Source: a virus. Taken from it: DNA of 42,240 nucleotides. The translations under genes were made by a program, and so were the position numbers. The notes beneath the pieces are model-generated. The model saw nothing but the letters and a program-made list of their open reading frames with translations, had not been told where the DNA came from and made no database searches. Shown here one piece after another: positions 17,463 through 24,746 of the stretch; positions within the stretch are counted from its first letter, which is position 1, and every line of letters starts with the position of its first letter. The DNA lies in IMG/VR virus record IMGVR_UViG_3300032116_000449, positions 1 to 42,240 of that record, one strand, 5' to 3'.

Positions 17463-17651
17463 CTATAAGCGTTCAGCCCGGATCGTCAGCTTGAGCACCG
17501 TGGCGACGGCGTAGAGGTTGTCGAAGGCCACGGGCTTGCCCCGGAGCATGTTCCAGAGCGTCTTCGGGGCCACGCCCGCCCGGAACGCGATTTCTTCCTG
17601 CGTCAGCCCGGATTCGAGATACGCCGCCCGCAACGACTCGCGCACCGTCAT
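17463..17651 (-). CDS. Small helix-turn-helix protein
   Basis: 62 residues that are essentially one XRE-type helix-turn-helix: LTQEEIAFRAGVAPKTLWNML spans about residues 16-36, followed by the short helix seen in Cro-like domains. It could bind DNA as a regulator of the late region or act in packaging. It starts inside the end of the terminase gene (ATGA overlap at 17648-17651). Such stand-alone HTH proteins next to TerL are uncommon. Confidence 0.7.
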   Translation of the reverse strand: MTVRESLRAAYLESGLTQEEIAFRAGVAPKTLWNMLRGKPVAFDNLYAVATVLKLTIRAERL

Positions 17652-19255
17652 GCCATCCTCCGCACCGCCTGCGCGCCCAACCGGCGCTTCCGCCCCGCCG
17701 CCGCTCGCGCTTCCGCCACCAAGGCCCCGACCGTCCCCGGCTTCGGGGCGGGCTTCTCATTCGAGAACACCGTCGGCGCGGGGCGGCTCATCAGGCCGTA
17801 GCGGAGCGCATCCGCGCCGTGGTCGTCGCCCTCGGTGTCCACGTCATCCGGCTTGTGCTCGTCGCTCACCAAGGCCGGGAGCGTCCGCACGAGGTATCCA
17901 CACGCCGGGCTGATGACGAGCCACGGCTTCCCGTCCGGGGCCGGTTTCAGCCAGTGCCGGACCCGCTGCCAGCCGATTTCCCGGTCGTGGTTCGCCGGCT
18001 TCAGGGGCACGCCGTTCCGGGCGAACGTCTCGGCCATCGACTCCCCGATGTGGCCCGTCTTGTTGAACATCGCCGGGTCGGCGGCGGTATACCGGATCTG
18101 ACAGCCGAGCATCGCCGTCTGCCGGCGGATCTCGGACGCTACGTCCGCCGCAATCGTCTGCCGGAACACGTATTCGTGGGCGACGTATAACCGCCCATCC
18201 GGCAAACAGGCCACCCAATAACAGACGCCGGGCGCGTTGTAGCCCCAGTCCAGGCAGCGGAACCACTGCACCTCGGGATCGACCGTGCCCAAGTCTTGCA
18301 CATGCAAGTCGCGCCGGAACTCCCCGAAGAACTGCCCCGCGATGACGTCGAAGTCGCCGTCGAGCATCTGCCGGGCACGCTCCGGGCCGTAGCCCTGCAA
18401 GCGCCGGGCATACTTCGACCACGTGCCGTCCGGGTCCATGTAGTACGGGTTGTCCCAGAGCTTCGACGAGATGAACGCCCACTCCTCCGGGACATACCCC
18501 TCGTGCTCTTCCGGTCCGACCGCCCGGTCAATGAAGAACCGCTTGAGCCAGAGCGTCTGCGCGCCGCCAGGATTCGACAGGCACCGGAACATGCACAGGT
18601 CGCTCAAGGTGGACCGAAGACGCGACTGGACGCCCATCGCCTGCTTCTGCGTGAACGTCGCCGCCTCATCCAGATACACCGCTTCGTAGGCCGACGAGAG
18701 ATACTGCTCCTCGTCCCCTTCGTTCTCGCAGTGCCCAAAGCGCAGCCAGGCGTCATCCTGCCCCTTGCGCTCGACGATCACCTTCCGCTCGTCCTTGAGA
18801 TACCGGACAGGAATCCCCGCTTCCCGCATCCGCCCGACTTCCCGCTGGGCGTCATTGATGTGGTTATCCGTCAGCTCGGTAAACTTCCGGCGCAGGAGCA
18901 GCAGCTTCGACCCCGGCAACGTCAGCAGCCGCATGTAGGCGTCATGCCGGGCCGTATACGACTTGGCCCCGCCCGCCGCGCCGCCAAAGAACAGATTGGG
19001 CGTCGGGTTCAGGTGGAACTGCACCGCCCGAGGCGTCGGCGTGTAGAAGACCACCTTCTCGGCGCTCTTCCCCTTGCCCTTCGTCACCGCCAGCGTCAAC
19101 GCCCGCCGCTGGTTCAGATACTCAATGATCTGCGGGTCCGTCCAGCCCTTCCCCCGCAGCCACGCCGCCCACCAGCCCTCCGACCACGTCGCCGCCGGGG
19201 GCCACGCCGTCTTGCCGGGCGGGAGTGGCACGCGGCGCTCATCCGTCACAGGCAT
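17648..19255 (-). CDS. terL: Terminase large subunit
   Basis: 535 residues, the packaging motor and headful/cleavage nuclease. The ATPase shows a Walker A GGAAGGAKS at 91-99 and a Walker B VYLDEA at 193-198. The C-terminal nuclease has the acidic residues in LDWGYN (Asp336), AADPAM (Asp393) and DDHGADALRYG (about 477-487), as expected for the RNase H-like fold. Its length is usual for the family. The stop overlaps the small HTH gene. It is separated from the small subunit by two small genes, which is unusual since the pair are commonly adjacent. Confidence 0.95.
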   Translation of the reverse strand: MPVTDERRVPLPPGKTAWPPAATWSEGWWAAWLRGKGWTDPQIIEYLNQRRALTLAVTKGKGKSAEKVVFYTPTPRAVQFHLNPTPNLFFGGAAGGAKSYTARHDAYMRLLTLPGSKLLLLRRKFTELTDNHINDAQREVGRMREAGIPVRYLKDERKVIVERKGQDDAWLRFGHCENEGDEEQYLSSAYEAVYLDEAATFTQKQAMGVQSRLRSTLSDLCMFRCLSNPGGAQTLWLKRFFIDRAVGPEEHEGYVPEEWAFISSKLWDNPYYMDPDGTWSKYARRLQGYGPERARQMLDGDFDVIAGQFFGEFRRDLHVQDLGTVDPEVQWFRCLDWGYNAPGVCYWVACLPDGRLYVAHEYVFRQTIAADVASEIRRQTAMLGCQIRYTAADPAMFNKTGHIGESMAETFARNGVPLKPANHDREIGWQRVRHWLKPAPDGKPWLVISPACGYLVRTLPALVSDEHKPDDVDTEGDDHGADALRYGLMSRPAPTVFSNEKPAPKPGTVGALVAEARAAAGRKRRLGAQAVRRMA

Positions 19256-19276
19256 ACGCTCACAGGCGCGACACGC

Positions 19277-19474
19277 TTACCGCGAGGCATGAAAAGGGCT
19301 CCCCGAGTCCCACGTCACACGCCCACACGGCTCACGCCACATCGGCGGCGGATCACCAGCGTACGCCTGCATTTTCACGGGAGCCCACCGGCCACACTTG
19401 GGACAGACCGTCCGATCCCGCTCATTCAGCGGCACTCGCAAACACCACCCGCACGCCTGCACCGTGACGCGCAT
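19277..19474 (-). CDS. Small zinc-ribbon protein
   Basis: 65 residues. A CGWC knuckle (about 8-11) and a CPKC knuckle (about 24-27) are spaced like a zinc ribbon. The remainder is Pro/Trp-rich. ATG 19474 shares bases with the stop of the upstream gene (TGATG), so that start is chosen over the GTG one codon earlier. It lies between terminase subunits. DNA or RNA binding is plausible but not shown. Confidence 0.55.
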   Translation of the reverse strand: MRVTVQACGWCLRVPLNERDRTVCPKCGRWAPVKMQAYAGDPPPMWREPCGRVTWDSGSPFHASR

Positions 19475-19677
19475 CACTCCCCCAGCCGCTCACGGCCCGA
19501 CCGCACCGCGTCCCCAGCCGTAAACGTCACCACCCACGACGGCACCACCGGCGCACCACGCCCCCACTCCTCGGGAGACAACCGCCGCAACTCCACCGGA
19601 CGCGGCGGCAACCACACCGGCTCCAGACTCCGCGTGAACTGCGCCCGCGCCCGCGCCAACGGATCGTTTTCGCTCAT
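19474..19677 (-). CDS. Small protein between the terminase subunits
   Basis: 67 residues from ATG 19677, opening MSENDPLARARAQFTRSLEP. It is Pro/Arg-rich and contains LRRLSPEEWG. No domain is recognised. The GC-rich codon use matches the late genes and it is coupled to the next gene through overlapping stop and start. The function is unknown. Confidence 0.5.
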   Translation of the reverse strand: MSENDPLARARAQFTRSLEPVWLPPRPVELRRLSPEEWGRGAPVVPSWVVTFTAGDAVRSGRERLGE

Positions 19678-19820
19678 AGAAAATCCCCCGGCCACACTAG
19701 CACAGGCTACCGGCTAGGGTCCCCCGGCTGTCCCGTCGCCGACCCCCGCCCTGCCGCATGCCCTCTACGCTTGGGCTGTCATGCGCGTAGTGTCTGATAA
19801 TGTGCGCTATGTCAACTGCG
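19678..19820. other. Intergenic between TerS and downstream late genes, with an imperfect inverted repeat
   Basis: A 143-bp gap. Read on the plus strand, TGTCATGCGC (about 19778-19787) and GCGCTATGTCA (about 19803-19813) form an imperfect inverted repeat with one mismatch and one gap. On the minus strand a TTGACA lies at the TerS-proximal end without a good -10 at the right spacing. It could be a regulatory or packaging site near TerS. Nothing firmer can be said. Confidence 0.25.
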
Positions 19821-20423
19821 CTACTCGTCAAGCTCAGGCACGCTAACCACTGCGCCTTCAATCACTTGCGAGGATTGCGCCACGCCTGGTAATGCAATGC
19901 CGATGTTTATCGTCACGCCAGACGCGCCACTTTCGCCCTGTGCGGGCTGTTCAGACCAGTAGCCCCGGAAGCGCCGTCCCATGAGGGACGCAGCGGCTTT
20001 CCAGTCCTTCTCTCCGGCGCTTTGGACGGCCTGTAGGCGTCCATCTAGCCACGCAGCGGTGGCGGCCTTAGCCTGCGTGTAGAAACGCGCATAGACCGAA
20101 TCCTGCCCGGCCTCGTGGTGGCTCTGCCCCGTGGTCATCCAGCGTTCGACGGTATCGACGTGGACGCCGGCGAGGTCTGCGGCGTGGGTGACGTAGTGAC
20201 CGCGGCCGAGCGCTTCAATCACGAGCTGGGCTTTCTCGGGATAGGCGTCGAGTGTGCTCGGTCGGCCTGGACCTGGAGGACCGGCAGGCGTGAACCGCGC
20301 TGGGGTGGTAGTGGCGGTACGTGTCGTGACGGACAGGCTCGGCGTGTCGGTCGAGGTAGACCCAGTGTCCGTGTCGGGTTTTGGTGCTGGTGACAGCTGC
20401 GCCGCAGTCGGGGCAGCGGTCAT
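19821..20423 (-). CDS. terS: Putative terminase small subunit
   Basis: 200 residues from ATG 20423. A Thr/Pro/Ala-rich disordered N-terminus (about 1-65) precedes a helix-turn-helix (about 70-105, with HYVTHAADLAGVHVDTVERWM) like the DNA-recognition domain of small terminases. A helical middle (about 110-160, including WKAAASLMGRRFRGYW) is suited to oligomerisation. It is the first gene of the packaging/structure operon and lies 143 bp before the next gene. It would bind the packaging site and feed DNA to TerL. Confidence 0.7.
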   Translation of the reverse strand: MTAAPTAAQLSPAPKPDTDTGSTSTDTPSLSVTTRTATTTPARFTPAGPPGPGRPSTLDAYPEKAQLVIEALGRGHYVTHAADLAGVHVDTVERWMTTGQSHHEAGQDSVYARFYTQAKAATAAWLDGRLQAVQSAGEKDWKAAASLMGRRFRGYWSEQPAQGESGASGVTINIGIALPGVAQSSQVIEGAVVSVPELDE

Positions 20424-20518
20424 CGGTGGTGTGGTAGAGCGTGCGGATCGTCGGGGCAATGCGTGGGACGTCCTATCGGAAGCGTTGACTACCGTATGAG
20501 GTATAGCTTAGCACACTG

Positions 20519-20537
20519 TGTCAAGCATCTGTCAAGC
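20519..20537 (-). promoter_or_regulatory. Tandem TTGACA-type direct repeats upstream of TerS
   Basis: TGTCAAGC occurs at 20519-20526 and again at 20530-20537, 11 bp apart, i.e. one helical turn. Read on the minus strand this is two TTGACA boxes facing the late operon. Neither has a convincing -10 at 16-18 bp (a TATACC lies only 13 bp from the nearer box). They may be activator or repressor sites for late expression. Confidence 0.35.
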
Positions 20538-20590
20538 GTAGGGCGACTGCACACGGATGCAATTATTTTTGAGGGTATGCGTTTTAGGGA

Positions 20591-20619
20591 TTGACATACA
20601 TGCTTAGTGCGCTTACGAT
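20591..20619 (+). promoter_or_regulatory. Sigma70-like promoter of the plus-strand island
   Basis: TTGACA at 20591-20596 is followed after 17 bp by TACGAT at 20614-20619. The -35 is a perfect consensus. It lies about 60 bp upstream of the first plus-strand gene and the leader carries an AGCAGG ribosome site. It stands alone, directed against the surrounding late genes. Confidence 0.7.
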
Positions 20620-20679
20620 GTCCTCACGGTCGATGGAGACCGCGTTCACGCCGGGCGGAAACGCCAGAGAGCAGGACAC

Positions 20680-21009
20680 ATGGATACGCAGATTCTTTCC
20701 GACATCGACGCCCGTAACCGCGCCACGTCTGCGGCTGAAATCGTGACGTGGGCATCCGCGCCCGCCCGCTATGCGGGGTACGTGACGTTCGATCAGTCCA
20801 AGGCGGGCCGGCCATTCGTGGGGGAAGCCATCCGCCTCACGACGTGGATGGGCGACCTCCTCGGGACCGGCACCGTGACCGGCGTCTTTCGCAACAATCT
20901 CACCGGTTCTCGCACGGTAGCCATCCGCGTGCGCGCTACGAACGGCCAGACGTATACCGGGCGCTTCGGGGACGAATGGTCGCAGCTGTGCCGGGTCCGC
21001 CGCGCCTAG
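20680..21009 (+). CDS. Unknown plus-strand island protein 1
   Basis: 109 residues, first gene after the promoter at 20591-20619, with an AGCAGGA ribosome site before ATG 20680. The N-terminus is helical and a beta part follows (about 45-100, including GTGTVTGVFRNNL and NGQTYTGRFGDEW). No family is recognised. Strand, own promoter and unusual position in the late region suggest an extra (moron-type) gene, possibly expressed outside the lytic program. Confidence 0.55.
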   Translation: MDTQILSDIDARNRATSAAEIVTWASAPARYAGYVTFDQSKAGRPFVGEAIRLTTWMGDLLGTGTVTGVFRNNLTGSRTVAIRVRATNGQTYTGRFGDEWSQLCRVRRA

Positions 21010-21104
21010 ACGTTGCGTCGGCAGTCGGGATGCGTCTCGACTGCCGAGCGGAGCGCCTACCGCCTCCCACCACGCCGGCCCCTTTGGGGCAGAGAGCAGG
21101 AATC

Positions 21105-21575
21105 ATGACGAAGAAAGAAGCCATCCGCCAGACGCACCAGGAACACACGCTGATGTCGCTGGGGTTTACCCGTGACGAGGCCGAATCCCTCCGCCGCATT
21201 TCGATCCGCCTCCGCTCATGGTTTGAGCGCGAGTGTGGGACCGATGGCGGCTGTATCGAACGCGACGAGGCAACGGACAGGCCCTACTGGATCAACAGCA
21301 TAACCGGCCGGCGCTTCCCGATCCGCGACATGGAAACAGGGGCGCGCAAGCGTCTGGCGTTCATCATCAACGCTCGGAACGCCCGCGAGAGCTACCGCGA
21401 CATCGCCACGAAGCCGGCCGGGCAGACCATTGCCGAGTATATCGGCGCTCGCAACCTGTCCGCCTACATCCAGACCGATCCGCGTGGCTGCGCGCTCTAC
21501 GTCCTGCGCCCTGGCGACGTGCCCGAAGGCGCGGACCCGTCGGCCTACTACTCACGCGGGATTGCCGTTTACTAG
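21105..21575 (+). CDS. Unknown plus-strand island protein 2
   Basis: 156 residues from ATG 21105, which has the same AGAGAGCAGGA leader as the first island gene. The N-terminus (about 1-50) is helical with many Arg and Glu and a Cys at 44 and 50. A mixed domain follows, with RPYWINSITGRRFPIRD and later YVLRPGDVPEGAD. I do not recognise the family. It lies 95 bp after gene 1 and is read from the same promoter. Confidence 0.55.
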   Translation: MTKKEAIRQTHQEHTLMSLGFTRDEAESLRRISIRLRSWFERECGTDGGCIERDEATDRPYWINSITGRRFPIRDMETGARKRLAFIINARNARESYRDIATKPAGQTIAEYIGARNLSAYIQTDPRGCALYVLRPGDVPEGADPSAYYSRGIAVY

Positions 21576-21589
21576 GCCGGAGGCGAATC

Positions 21590-21742
21590 ATGGATCTGAA
21601 AATCTGCCGTCTCTACCTCTCCCGTATCTACCCTGGCAGCGGTGACACGCGCTGGCACGCGTCCTTCTGCCGCGACTACGGCATCGGCCAAGTCTCTTTG
21701 CACGCGGGGATTGTGCGAATCGAAGTGTACTGGAACCTGTAG
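21590..21742 (+). CDS. Small plus-strand island protein 3
   Basis: 50 residues from ATG 21590, with a GGAGG ribosome site 7 bases upstream and 14 bases after the previous stop. The product (MDLKICRLYLSRIYPG onward) is beta-prone and aromatic. It is the last gene before a strong terminator. No family is known to me. Confidence 0.55.
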   Translation: MDLKICRLYLSRIYPGSGDTRWHASFCRDYGIGQVSLHAGIVRIEVYWNL

Positions 21743-21761
21743 CACGTCCTAGCGCGCATCG

Positions 21762-21799
21762 GCCGGATCGCCCCCCCCCCCGAGAGGAGGCGATCCGGC
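21762..21799 (+). terminator. Terminator of the plus-strand island
   Basis: GCCGGATCGCC at 21762-21772 pairs perfectly with GGCGATCCGGC at 21789-21799, an 11-bp stem. The loop is C-rich, with an 11-C run at 21771-21781. A short T-containing stretch (TCGTCGTTTGTCC) follows. It lies 20 bp after the last island gene and would close that transcript. Confidence 0.75.
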
Positions 21800-21806
21800 T
21801 CGTCGT

Positions 21807-21835
21807 TTGTCCTCTCGTGAGGGTACCGCTATATC
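21807..21835 (+). promoter_or_regulatory. Putative promoter of the ribbon-helix-helix gene
   Basis: TTGTCC at 21807-21812 and TATATC at 21830-21835 are separated by 17 bp, each matching 4 of 6 consensus bases. It begins right after the island terminator and about 85 bp before the next plus-strand gene. Confidence 0.5.
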
Positions 21836-21918
21836 CTAGCGTTCGCTCGTCGTGAAGACGTGCGCGCCGATCCTGGCGCGTTGGCGGGGCCTCGTCTGCC
21901 CCGATAGAGGAGCAGTGT

Positions 21919-22158
21919 ATGCCGTCGCTTATGCTTCGGGCGTTGTCGCCCGAATTGGTGGAACGTGTCCGCGCCTTTGCGCGTGGGCGTGGGCTGTCGC
22001 TCGTGGCGGGAGCCGTGGAGCTGCTAGAGGCTGGCCTAGAGCGCCGCCAGAGCCAATCGGCCGGCGGACAGGCGTTGCGGGATCAGACCCCGCCAGAGGT
22101 CCGCCAGGCGCGTGCGAGGGCGGCGGCGCGGGCACGCTGGGACGTCGCGCCAGATTGA
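21919..22158 (+). CDS. Small ribbon-helix-helix-like regulator
   Basis: 79 residues. The opening MPSLMLRALSPELVERVRAF has the strand-then-helix pattern of CopG/Arc-type DNA-binding proteins, followed by a second helix (about 28-43) and an Arg/Ala-rich tail. It has its own promoter and ends at a two-way terminator, so it is a separate unit. It may regulate itself or the neighbouring genes. An antitoxin role without a visible partner is also possible. The fold call is from pattern only. Confidence 0.6.
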   Translation: MPSLMLRALSPELVERVRAFARGRGLSLVAGAVELLEAGLERRQSQSAGGQALRDQTPPEVRQARARAAARARWDVAPD

Positions 22159-22167
22159 AAAATCGCC

Positions 22168-22196
22168 CGGCCAAAAATCGGACCAAAAATTGGCCG
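22168..22196. terminator. Bidirectional terminator between convergent genes
   Basis: CGGCCAA at 22168-22174 pairs with TTGGCCG at 22190-22196. On the minus strand the hairpin is followed by GGGCGATTTTTC, a usable T-run for the early operon; on the plus strand TTTCCC follows. It sits in the 54-bp gap between the convergent genes ending at 22158 and 22213. Confidence 0.65.
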
Positions 22197-22212
22197 TTTC
22201 CCTCCCCCTGCC

Positions 22213-22551
22213 TCAAAGTTTGGCGAGCTCGGCGGCGAGGGCGTCTCGCTCCCGCAGGGCGGCGGTGAGTTGGGCCACGATCGGGCTTTCCGCGCACGTC
22301 AGCGAGTGCTCCTTGAGCGCGTCCAGCGCCTGCGGAGGCGTCATGCCGTTCAGGTCGATCTTCACGAGGCAGAAGTGGCAGAACGTAACGCGCTTAGCCC
22401 GCAGGGCCGCGTCTCGCTCGGCGTGGGCGGCGGTGAGGGCGGCGGCGGCGTCCTCGTAGCGCACGAACGGCCCGTCAGGGCGCTCGGCGATTCTGGCGCA
22501 CAGGTCGCCGTCTACCGGCTCGATGTTCCAGCGTGTCAGCGTCTCGGTCAT
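22213..22551 (-). CDS. Small helical protein with a Cys/His pair
   Basis: 112 residues, the last gene of the early minus-strand block. It has a mixed N-terminus, then helices rich in Ala, Glu and Arg, with CHFC (about 58-61) and a later His/Cys (HSLTC about 82-86) that could bind zinc. The C-terminus is coiled-coil-like (LRERDALAAELAKL). The function is unknown. Confidence 0.55.
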   Translation of the reverse strand: MTETLTRWNIEPVDGDLCARIAERPDGPFVRYEDAAAALTAAHAERDAALRAKRVTFCHFCLVKIDLNGMTPPQALDALKEHSLTCAESPIVAQLTAALRERDALAAELAKL

Positions 22552-22567
22552 GGTCTACCCCCGCGCC

Positions 22568-22762
22568 TCACCACGACCGCAACACCACTTGGTGTCCGCA
22601 TCGTGGGCAGTTGATCCACTCGCACCCATCAGCCCCGCCCGTGTAGTCGGTGCCGTCTCGGCGCTGCATGTCTACCGGCGCGTATTCGAGACGGGCGGCA
22701 CAGTGGCGGCACGTCGCCTGCTTCACCGCTTCGGGCGCCTCTCCGACGACCTTGACCGCCAT
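22568..22762 (-). CDS. Small zinc-ribbon protein
   Basis: 64 residues from ATG 22762, supported by a GGAAGGAG ribosome site. CRHC (about 18-21) and CPRC (about 52-55) make a typical two-knuckle zinc ribbon, and the second knuckle is followed by GHQVV. It directly follows the mosaic gene. It may bind nucleic acid; no family is identified. Confidence 0.65.
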   Translation of the reverse strand: MAVKVVGEAPEAVKQATCRHCAARLEYAPVDMQRRDGTDYTGGADGCEWINCPRCGHQVVLRSW

Positions 22763-22766
22763 GTCC

Positions 22767-24038
22767 CTACGCTCCTTCCCGTCGCCGCCAGATGAGGGGC
22801 TGGCCGTTGCGCTCGACAGCAGCAGCCCACTCAGGCATCGGGCCGCTGGCGGTGGTGCCTCTCGCGTCTGGAGCCTCGGGCGGCACGTTGTGCAACAGCA
22901 GCAGGCGCCCATCGACGGCCGTGACCGTCCATCGGTTGCCGAGCTTGCTGATGACCACGTCCCCGACCTGCACCGCCGGCATCGGCTCCCCCACCTGGAC
23001 GGCGGGCGGGGCGGCGGACTTTCCGAGCGCGCACTTCCACCGTTCGCCCAGACCGTCCGGGCCTCGACATGTGCCGAGACAGGTGCAATCGCGGCGGGCA
23101 TCAGCGGGCGGCGCGGCGAGACGCTTGGCCTGCTCCTGATGCGCAGGGCACATGACGGGCGGCATGTCGTAGCCCTTGCAGTGCTTGATGCACTCCCATG
23201 CAACCGCCGCGATGGCCTGAACGTCCGTCTCCTCGGCGGGCGGCGCGGCGGGCGCGCACAAGTGCCAACCCTCGGCATCGCAGTCAGCCCGTGGCGCGTG
23301 CTGCATTTCGCGCAACGCCTCGGCGGGCGGCGCGGCGGGTGGGGCGGGCGTCCCACGAAGCACCGACGACGTGACGCCGTGTCGCTCGCAGATGTCCAGA
23401 ATCCGGCTAAGCGCCTGTTCTTTGCGCTCGATCATCCGCTCTGGCGTCTGAGGCGTGGCCTGATGCCCGAAGGCCAGTCCACGACGTGCCGACATCGCAA
23501 TGTCGTCGAGCGCCACCAGCGCGGGCGGTGCCCCGGCGTCTGCGGGGGGCGCGGCCTTCAGCCGCTCAATCTCCTCGCGCTGCCGGTTGATGACGTCGAG
23601 CGCCTTGGCGTACTCGCGGTCGAGCGCCGTCGTGGCGCGTGGTCCGTCGAGCGTGTCTGCGGGGGGCGCGGCCACGCAATCCACCACCACGGGACCACAC
23701 GCGGCAGACCCCTCCTCGTCGGCATCGTGCAGCCAGTCCTTCCCGCCACCCGTGTAGAGGCGCACGGAATCGAACGACTGCCCACAGGACGCACACCGCA
23801 AGCGATAGCGCGTGAGCCCGTCCGGGGCGTCTGCGGGGGGCGCGGCGCGCAGGGCGGCGATGACTTCGCGGATCGCTACATCGTCACGGTGCGCCTGTGG
23901 ACTACGCTCGCACGTCGCGCAGTCTTCATCAGCAGCGCCGCTCTTGTAGCCGCTGCGCCGCACGTACTCCCCGCAGGTGTTGGGGCGCGCATCGTCCAGC
24001 TTCTCGATCATCGCGTCTCTCGTCATCGGGTCAGCCAC
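22767..24038 (-). CDS. Mosaic modular protein with repeated AAPPAD/E linkers
   Basis: 423 residues made of short unrelated-looking modules joined by the same hexapeptide. The linker AAPPAD, AAPPAE or AAPPAV occurs seven times. Modules include a Cys-rich helical start, a zinc-ribbon segment (CASCGQSF, with further Cys), a short coiled coil (REEIERLK), a Cys/His module (CIKHCKGYDMPPVMCPAH), a CTCLGTC module and a beta C-terminal domain (VQVGDVVISKLGNRWTVT). Most modules carry Cys/His sets able to bind metal. It resembles, in general style, the Ea22/Ead-like mosaic proteins of other phages. The function is unknown; each module may have come from a different small gene. Confidence 0.7.
   Translation of the reverse strand: MADPMTRDAMIEKLDDARPNTCGEYVRRSGYKSGAADEDCATCERSPQAHRDDVAIREVIAALRAAPPADAPDGLTRYRLRCASCGQSFDSVRLYTGGGKDWLHDADEEGSAACGPVVVDCVAAPPADTLDGPRATTALDREYAKALDVINRQREEIERLKAAPPADAGAPPALVALDDIAMSARRGLAFGHQATPQTPERMIERKEQALSRILDICERHGVTSSVLRGTPAPPAAPPAEALREMQHAPRADCDAEGWHLCAPAAPPAEETDVQAIAAVAWECIKHCKGYDMPPVMCPAHQEQAKRLAAPPADARRDCTCLGTCRGPDGLGERWKCALGKSAAPPAVQVGEPMPAVQVGDVVISKLGNRWTVTAVDGRLLLLHNVPPEAPDARGTTASGPMPEWAAAVERNGQPLIWRRREGA
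22998..23846 (-). repeat. Seven in-frame copies of an 18-bp GC-rich linker
   Basis: Copies lie at 22998-23015, 23100-23117, 23232-23249, 23319-23336, 23538-23555, 23655-23672 and 23829-23846. Plus-strand GTCTGCGGGGGGCGCGGC is identical at 23538, 23655 and 23829; CTCGGCGGGCGGCGCGGC is identical at 23232 and 23319. The other two are variants. All spacings (102, 132, 87, 219, 117 and 174 bp) are multiples of three, so each copy encodes the same peptide. Confidence 0.9.
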
Positions 24039-24495
24039 GATCTGTCTCCTTGGGCGCGTCAGGCAGGGGCATCCAGTGGGTCAGTCTGGGCGCGTCTCCG
24101 CTGCGCCATCCGTCGCCCGCGTAGCGGTAGCATTCATGCGTAGGCGACCAATAGACAGCGCATGTCTCGTTGTTCCACGTCAGACCGACGAAGGCCGTGC
24201 CAGTCTTCGTCGCCGTCTCTATCGGTTGCCACGTCCCGCACGTCCGGCGCAGGGCGTCCGCCCCGGCGAGGCAGGCGCGGAGGGCGTCCAGAGCCACGAC
24301 AAGAGCCGCGTGATCGTGCCGGTTGGACGCGAGAGCCTGAGCGAACACCGCCGCCGTCTCGGCCGCGTCCTCCTCTGACCGATTGCCCTCACGCCGCATC
24401 CAGTGGGAATCCGTGCGGAATTGGGCATCCAGCAGCGGCAGCATGCGCCGTTCAATTCTTTCTGCGGCTTTCCGCAGCGTCTCGTGGTCGCTCAT
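24031..24495 (-). CDS. DUF551-like phage protein
   Basis: 154 residues from ATG 24495. The C-terminal half carries TWQPIETATKTGTAF (about 89-103) and ends RLTHWMPLPDAP (about 138-149), the opening and closing pattern of DUF551 domains common in phage early regions. The N-terminal half is helical. Its start overlaps the previous stop (ATGA) and its end overlaps the mosaic gene by 8 bp. DUF551 proteins often sit with mosaic Ea22-type genes, as here. The role is unknown. Confidence 0.65.
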   Translation of the reverse strand: MSDHETLRKAAERIERRMLPLLDAQFRTDSHWMRREGNRSEEDAAETAAVFAQALASNRHDHAALVVALDALRACLAGADALRRTCGTWQPIETATKTGTAFVGLTWNNETCAVYWSPTHECYRYAGDGWRSGDAPRLTHWMPLPDAPKETDRG

Positions 24496-24746
24496 GCGTC
24501 CTCCCCACAGCGGGCGAGCAGGGCGGCAAACTGGCCGACGAGGCACGTCGCCGTGTGGGGCAGCGCGCCGCAGTTCGAGCAGCCCCCGTTCTGTAAGTAG
24601 CTCGGGATACCCTCGCGGGCAATCTTGAGGGCTTCGCGGCCCGCGTCGAGTGTGAGCGCATCTGCCGGATCGAAGCGCTCGAGCTCCTTGGACATCTCCC
24701 GCAGCCGTCGCTCGACGGGCGTCTCCCCTGGTGTCGTCTCGCTCAT
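24492..24746 (-). CDS. Small Cys-containing early protein
   Basis: 84 residues from ATG 24746 (MSETTPGETPVERRL). The N-terminal two thirds are helical and charged. A cluster with CSNC (about 56-59) and two later Cys could bind zinc. It is coupled on both sides through ATGA overlaps. Function unknown. Confidence 0.55.
   Translation of the reverse strand: MSETTPGETPVERRLREMSKELERFDPADALTLDAGREALKIAREGIPSYLQNGGCSNCGALPHTATCLVGQFAALLARCGEDA

Noticed and set aside
18296-19717. 473-codon plus-strand frame opposite TerL
   Set aside because: Antisense to a terminase with complete catalytic motifs; composition is that of a shadow frame.
22998-23846. Regular repeats considered as a CRISPR array
   Set aside because: Repeats are in frame within one gene, unevenly spaced and coding. 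No leader or cas gene is present.
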